DNA from: Arthrobacter sp. KBS0703
Lineage (GTDB): Bacteria; Actinomycetota; Actinomycetes; Actinomycetales; Micrococcaceae
Direction of reading: 5' to 3'
Assembly: GCF_002008315.2 (NCBI RefSeq)
Contig: NZ_MVDG02000001.1
Span: 1,922,001 to 1,986,000 of the forward strand
DNA length: 64,000 bases
Positions within the stretch are counted from its first letter, which is position 1. The number at the start of each line of letters is the position of its first letter. The position numbers and the translations under genes are program-made. Under the pieces are notes generated by a model. The model saw only the letters and a program-made list of their open reading frames with translations, did no database searches and was not told the DNA's origin. Below, one piece after another: positions 60,473-64,000 of the stretch.

Positions 60473-61687
60473 ATGTCAGGTAACAAAGCCGTTGCATACA
60501 AGGCGCCGGGGATCGTGGAAATCATCGATACCCCGTATCCCACCTTTGAACTGAAGGCCGGCCCCGGCGTCAATCCCATCAATGTCGGCCGGAAGGTCCC
60601 GCACGGGGTCATCCTGCGCACCGTGAGCACCAACATCTGCGGCTCGGACCAGCACATGGTTCGTGGCCGAACGACCGCCCCCGCCGGTCTCGTCCTGGGC
60701 CACGAGATCACCGGGGAGGTCATCGAGACCGGGCCCGACGTCGAGTTCATCAAGGTCGGGGACATCGTCTCGGTCCCCTTCAACATCTCATGCGGGCGCT
60801 GCCGGAACTGCAAGGAGGGCAAGACTGGGATCTGCCTGAACGTGAACCCGGACCGTCCCGGATCCGCCTACGGCTATGTCGACATGGGCGGATGGGTCGG
60901 CGGGCAGGCGGAATTCGTCCTGGTCCCTTACGCGGACTGGAACCTGCTGCGGTTCCCCGATCGGGACCAGGCCCTGGAGAAGATCATGGACCTGACCATG
61001 CTCTCGGACATCCTCCCGACCGGTTTCCACGGGGCCGTCACGGCAGGTGTCGGCGTCGGGTCCACCGTCTATGTTGCCGGGGCCGGTCCCGTCGGGCTTG
61101 CCGCGGCCGCCAGCGCCCAACTGCTGGGAGCCGCGGTGGTCATCGTGGGGGATCTCAATGAGGATCGCCTGGCCCAGGCCCGATCCTTTGGCTGCGAAAC
61201 CGTCAATGTGGCCAACGGTGACCCGGCTGACCAGATCGAGCAGCTTCTCGGTGTCAGGGAGGTCGATGCCGGTATCGACGCTGTCGGTTTCGAGGCCCGC
61301 GGACACGGTGCCGGGGCCCAGGAGGCGCCGGCCACCGTGCTCAATTCGCTGATGGACCTCACCGCCGCCGGCGGGTCCGTAGGCATTCCCGGCCTTTACG
61401 TCACCGGGGATCCTGGTGCCGCGGACGAGGCGGCCCAGAAGGGCAGCCTGTCCCTTACCCTGGGCACCGGCTGGGCGAAGTCGCTCTCCTTCACGACCGG
61501 ACAGTGCCCGGTGATGAAGTACAACCGGCAGCTGATGATGGCGATCCTGCACGACAGGATCCAGATCGCCAAGGCGGTCAACGCCACGGCCATTTCGCTC
61601 CTGGATGCCCCGCGGGGGTACGCGGAATTCGATGCCGGGGCCGCCACGAAGTATGTCCTAGACCCGAACGGCTACCTCAGCAACTAG
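60473..61687 (+). CDS. fdhA: Glutathione-independent formaldehyde dehydrogenase (copy 2)
   Basis: The 404-residue zinc enzyme begins MSGNKAVAYKAPGIVEIIDT after ataggagcc. It is highly similar along its length to the copy at 45491 (for example NICGSDQHMVRGRTTAPAGL and GRCRNCKEGKTGICLNVNPD). It follows the betaine demethylase pair, whose reaction releases formaldehyde, so it should detoxify that product. A 15-bp stem hairpin follows. Confidence 0.9.
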   Translation: MSGNKAVAYKAPGIVEIIDTPYPTFELKAGPGVNPINVGRKVPHGVILRTVSTNICGSDQHMVRGRTTAPAGLVLGHEITGEVIETGPDVEFIKVGDIVSVPFNISCGRCRNCKEGKTGICLNVNPDRPGSAYGYVDMGGWVGGQAEFVLVPYADWNLLRFPDRDQALEKIMDLTMLSDILPTGFHGAVTAGVGVGSTVYVAGAGPVGLAAAASAQLLGAAVVIVGDLNEDRLAQARSFGCETVNVANGDPADQIEQLLGVREVDAGIDAVGFEARGHGAGAQEAPATVLNSLMDLTAAGGSVGIPGLYVTGDPGAADEAAQKGSLSLTLGTGWAKSLSFTTGQCPVMKYNRQLMMAILHDRIQIAKAVNATAISLLDAPRGYAEFDAGAATKYVLDPNGYLSN

Positions 61688-61727
61688 TCCGGGGTAGAGG
61701 AGGGAGTTCCCTCCAGACAGGCGAGAG

Positions 61728-61770
61728 CGGTCGGTGCACCACCCAGACCGTGCGCGTGGTGCACCGACCG
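61728..61770 (+). terminator. Hairpin after the second formaldehyde dehydrogenase
   Basis: cggtcggtgcaccac (61728-61742) pairs with gtggtgcaccgaccg (61756-61770), a perfect 15-bp stem with a 13-base loop. No long T-run follows. Confidence 0.65.
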
Positions 61771-61888
61771 CGTCGTCTTGACGAAGAAACCACTCGCCGA
61801 TGGAAATCCCTTGGGCCCGGGAAGGCACTCCTCTATTGAGTGCCATTGACCCCTCGGTGGCCTAGCCTCGATTTTTATTCGAATGCCG

Positions 61889-62179
61889 ATCTTCTACCGG
61901 GCCTGGTGGATCTCTTGTTCGTCATCGTCATGATGTCGGTTTGCTTTCCCCCTCACCAAGGACCTGCGTCGCCATCCCCTACTCCTTGCGACGCCGACTG
62001 GCCACGTCCGTAGTGGAACGGGCCATCCGCACGGCGTGGAACAACACGGCGGCGTGCAGTTCGACCTCGTAACAAAGCACGACCGCGCCGAAAAGTGCCC
62101 CGACTCGGACTGTCTGGGAGGGACTCCCACGGGGAGCATCCCAACCGTCGAGACCCGGCGTCCCCGGCCTAGACACTAA
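61889..62179 (+). pseudogene. BCCT transporter remnant with internal deletion
   Basis: The text IFYRAWWIS (matching FYWAWWIS in the intact BCCT) jumps directly to LFVIVM, and then to TKDLRR and VEQHGGVQFDLVTKHDRAEK with the same C-tail and stop position as at 52978-55005. So most of the second half is deleted, and there are frameshifts. It is a dead second copy, placed after the second formaldehyde dehydrogenase. Confidence 0.8.
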
Positions 62180-62283
62180 ACAGCCGCGCACCGTAAATAA
62201 GAACCCGCCTAGGCGGCACGCCACTTTCCCTGCCCGTGCCGCCTAGGCAAACCCACCACCAACGCATAGCAAAGGTTACCTAC

Positions 62284-62462
62284 ATGTCCCAGCACCACGG
62301 CCAAGAACATCCTCCGGGTCAGCAGCGAAGGGAAGGATTTCGTGAATATCCAGTCGGAGTCCTCAAGTCCAGTGACTGTTCGGCTGCAGCTGGATGGGGG
62401 CTGCAATTGCCAACACGACCGCCCCGGCTCCTATGTTGACAGTGACCTTGGTCCCCATTGCC
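62284..62462 (+). pseudogene. Second copy of the small CxCxH protein, frameshifted
   Basis: It begins MSQHHGQEH at the same distance from the BCCT stop as its intact twin at 55104. A one-base shift near 62305 breaks it, after which VSSEGKDFVNIQSESSSPVT, VRLQLDGGCNCQHDR and SYVDSDLGP follow in another frame. Cys-x-Cys and His are kept. Confidence 0.75.
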
Positions 62463-62580
62463 GGTGGCATTGCAAACCTGGGAGCTGCCGCCCGGAGGCT
62501 TCGAGGGCATGCATTCACATTCTAAGCCCGGCCGCCCATTGGAGGAGATCTACGTTGTCACCGAGGGCATGGGCCTGCAT
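62458..62580 (+). pseudogene. Cupin-domain fragment
   Basis: The frame reads TWELPPGGFEGMHSHSKPGR and PLEEIYVVTEGMGLH. This is the first half of a cupin motif: G-x5-HxH-x-E...G, with His and Glu metal ligands. It begins at the end of the small-ORF remnant and is cut off at about 62580, where a fragment of a different gene begins on the other strand. Confidence 0.5.
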
Positions 62581-63250
62581 GGAGACGTTCATACACTGGC
62601 CGGCCTTGGCACTGTGCGTGTGGCACGCGTCGCCGGTAATAAACACGCGGGGCGTCCGCGAACCGCGATCCCCGGGCAGGACGTCGTCGAACCTGTCAGT
62701 GAGCCGGTGCCCCACTTCGTAGACGCTGTGCCACGCCACGTTGCGCACGTCCAAGGTGTAGGGGTGAAGGATATCGTCGGCCTTCTGAATAATTTTCTCG
62801 ATGGTGGTGTTGCGCACCGCGCCTTTGTCGTTGGGATCCACTTCGCCAAGGTCAACGTACATCCGGAAGAGGTGGCCGCCTTCCCGCGGGATCAGCAGGA
62901 TGCTGCCACCGGCACCGGACTGGATGGCGCACTTGGTGCGGATATCCGGGAAGCAGTCACCTCTCCACTCATCGGGGTCGATGTCTGATCCCGACCTGTA
63001 ACGACCATCCGGGTACTCCTCGCGACGGCGTTCGAAGTTCCACTCCGGGTGCGCGAAATACTGCACGGCTCGCTGTCCACGGTGTCGCGGAGGATCGACC
63101 TTGACCCCATTCAGTGGCCGGACGTACACAGCCGAGAAGCGGTTCAAGTTCTTCGTGATTCGGTAGGCAAGACCAACGATTGCCCGCGTGTAATCAGGGG
63201 CGTTATCGCTGAGCCGGCTCAGCAAATAGTCCTCGACGATGCCGTCTCGA
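62570..63250 (-). pseudogene. Phenol 2-monooxygenase-like FAD hydroxylase fragment
   Basis: The minus strand reads FERRREEYPDGRYRSGSDID, CFPDIRTKCAIQSGAGGSIL, LIPREGGHLFRMYVDLGEVD, TIEKIIQKADDILHPYTLDV and, near the end, PRVFITGDACHTHSAKAGQC. The last is the FAD-binding DG/GDACHTHxP motif of aromatic hydroxylases, with Cys in place of the usual Gly after AGQ. The N-terminal FAD loop and the C-terminal thioredoxin-like domain are missing. A relic of aromatic degradation genes. Confidence 0.75.
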
Positions 63251-63623
63251 AGTCCCCAGGAATGAGGACGAAGTTGGGATGGTCTATGTAGTTGACACAA
63301 GGAATCCCCGAGGCGCCCGCTTCCGTCCGCTAGATGTTCGGCGGGCATGGTGGCCGCGGGACTAACGGCACTCCTGGTACCACGCTGCCCGCGCCGTCGA
63401 CGACGCGGGCAGGACCTGGCAGACGTCGCTCTGTCCCTTTGCCACCCCGAACTCGCGATGTCGGACGTGGCCAAGCGGACCCTCCCTGACGGCGGTCCTT
63501 ATATGCTCGCTGACGATTTTTGCGATGACTGAGAACTACGACAACCGGTGGCGGGGAACAGCCCTGTCCCGCGCATGGCCGGGTCGTTGGTATCCCAGAC
63601 CCATTGGAGTCGGGACCCGGGAG
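63251..63623. other. Unassigned stretch
   Basis: No gene is supported. A minus-strand frame at about 63540-63630 has protein-like text (WVWDTNDPAMRGTGLFPATG) with no recognised family. Confidence 0.35.
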
Positions 63624-64000
63624 TCAAGGAACCTGGATGCCTCGAAACTCCCTGATCAGGTACGCGCTGTGCTCCCTGACCTTCCCCAGATCCGCCGAGA
63701 GCCCGGCGAGCACGACGCCGGCGTCGGCCGTCTGGGAGGCCGAATCAGCGTCGGCGAGCCCATCGGCGCGAAGATTGATGACAGACTCCACCAGACGGAA
63801 TGCGAGCTCGCCGAGGGGCGCGCTGCCAGCGCCGCGGGCTGCAGGAAGAAGTTTCTCAACCCGTTGGCCAAGGTCCCGGTACAGCTGACGTAGCTCGCGC
63901 CTGTCCGCCATGAACGGCTCGAAACGCTCGGCGCGCGCCTCCGGAAGGTGGTACAGGATGCCGAGGTTCCAACGGGCATTGCACAACAGACCCGCGTCAT
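63624..64000 (-). CDS. TetR-like regulator, C-terminal part, runs off the window
   Basis: The frame is open to the window edge and reads DAGLLCNARWNLGILYHLPE, ARAERFEPFMADRRELRQLY, RDLGQRVEKLLP and a helix-rich end. The all-helical pattern with RWNLGILYHLPE fits the effector domain of TetR regulators. The DNA-binding domain would lie beyond 64000. No ligand can be inferred. Confidence 0.45.
   Translation of the reverse strand, partial: DAGLLCNARWNLGILYHLPEARAERFEPFMADRRELRQLYRDLGQRVEKLLPAARGAGSAPLGELAFRLVESVINLRADGLADADSASQTADAGVVLAGLSADLGKVREHSAYLIREFRGIQVP

Overview
The window is high-GC DNA with Shine-Dalgarno-led genes, many GTG/TTG starts and ATGA overlaps. The gene families (dimethylglycine oxidase of 830 aa, SoxBDAG, GbcAB-like demethylase, actinobacterial-type FdhF/FdhD) point to an actinobacterium of the Arthrobacter/Pseudarthrobacter group. 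A truncated TraG/VirD4-like gene at the left edge and many transposon remnants suggest a plasmid or another mobile, rearranged region. Species and replicon type are inferences.

Layout. 1-12.3 kb is an accessory, decaying zone. It holds a broken conjugation-type gene, a GntR-FCD regulator with an extra sensor-like domain beside a palindromic operator, a run of tiny ORFs, a META-domain remnant, a DUF1016/YhcG nuclease pseudogene, a CBU_0592-type membrane protein, an IS21 element whose right end lies 2.4 kb too far away, an MFS transporter, and remnants of GNAT, IS3 and Tn3 genes. 10.7-16.8 kb holds an IclR regulator, the tail of a betaine aldehyde dehydrogenase gene, and a glycine betaine/choline-type ABC importer (ATPase, fused double permease, lipoprotein) ending in a strong terminator. 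16.8-19.2 kb is IS110/resolvase debris. 19.2-33.8 kb is one long minus-strand run: glyA-soxB-soxD-soxA-soxG-sdaA-pdxS-small ORF-aminotransferase-hydroxyacid reductase-pntA-pntB. 34-51 kb holds GntR regulators and plus-strand one-carbon genes: purU, dimethylglycine oxidase, cyclodeaminase, folD, a MetF-like reductase, formate dehydrogenase, folE, a GlcG-like gene, formaldehyde dehydrogenase, moeA, fdhD, moaE and catalase. 51-62.5 kb holds a second IclR, a BCCT transporter with a tiny Cys-rich protein, a LysR regulator divergent from a Rieske oxygenase/reductase pair, a second formaldehyde dehydrogenase, and a deleted second copy of the BCCT plus tiny-protein pair. 62.5-64 kb holds cupin, phenol-hydroxylase and TetR fragments.

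How it works together (family knowledge plus inference). The window encodes almost a whole glycine betaine breakdown route. The ABC and BCCT systems import betaine. The Rieske pair demethylates it to dimethylglycine and formaldehyde. Dimethylglycine oxidase and SoxBDAG take it to sarcosine and glycine, loading one-carbon units on tetrahydrofolate and releasing H2O2, which catalase removes. GlyA makes serine and SdaA makes pyruvate; the aminotransferase and reductase may handle glyoxylate or hydroxypyruvate. FolD, cyclodeaminase, PurU and formate dehydrogenase (with FdhD, MoeA, MoaE) burn the one-carbon units to formate and CO2. The two formaldehyde dehydrogenases detoxify formaldehyde, and PntAB could balance NADPH and NADH.

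Odd points: single-base frameshifts break pdxS, soxA, folE and the GlcG-like gene. A shared AT-rich palindrome-like site lies before glyA, between the first GntR gene and purU, before the MetF-like gene and before the GlcG-like gene. A 61-residue CxCxH protein is linked to BCCT in two places. No tRNA, rRNA or CRISPR array was seen.
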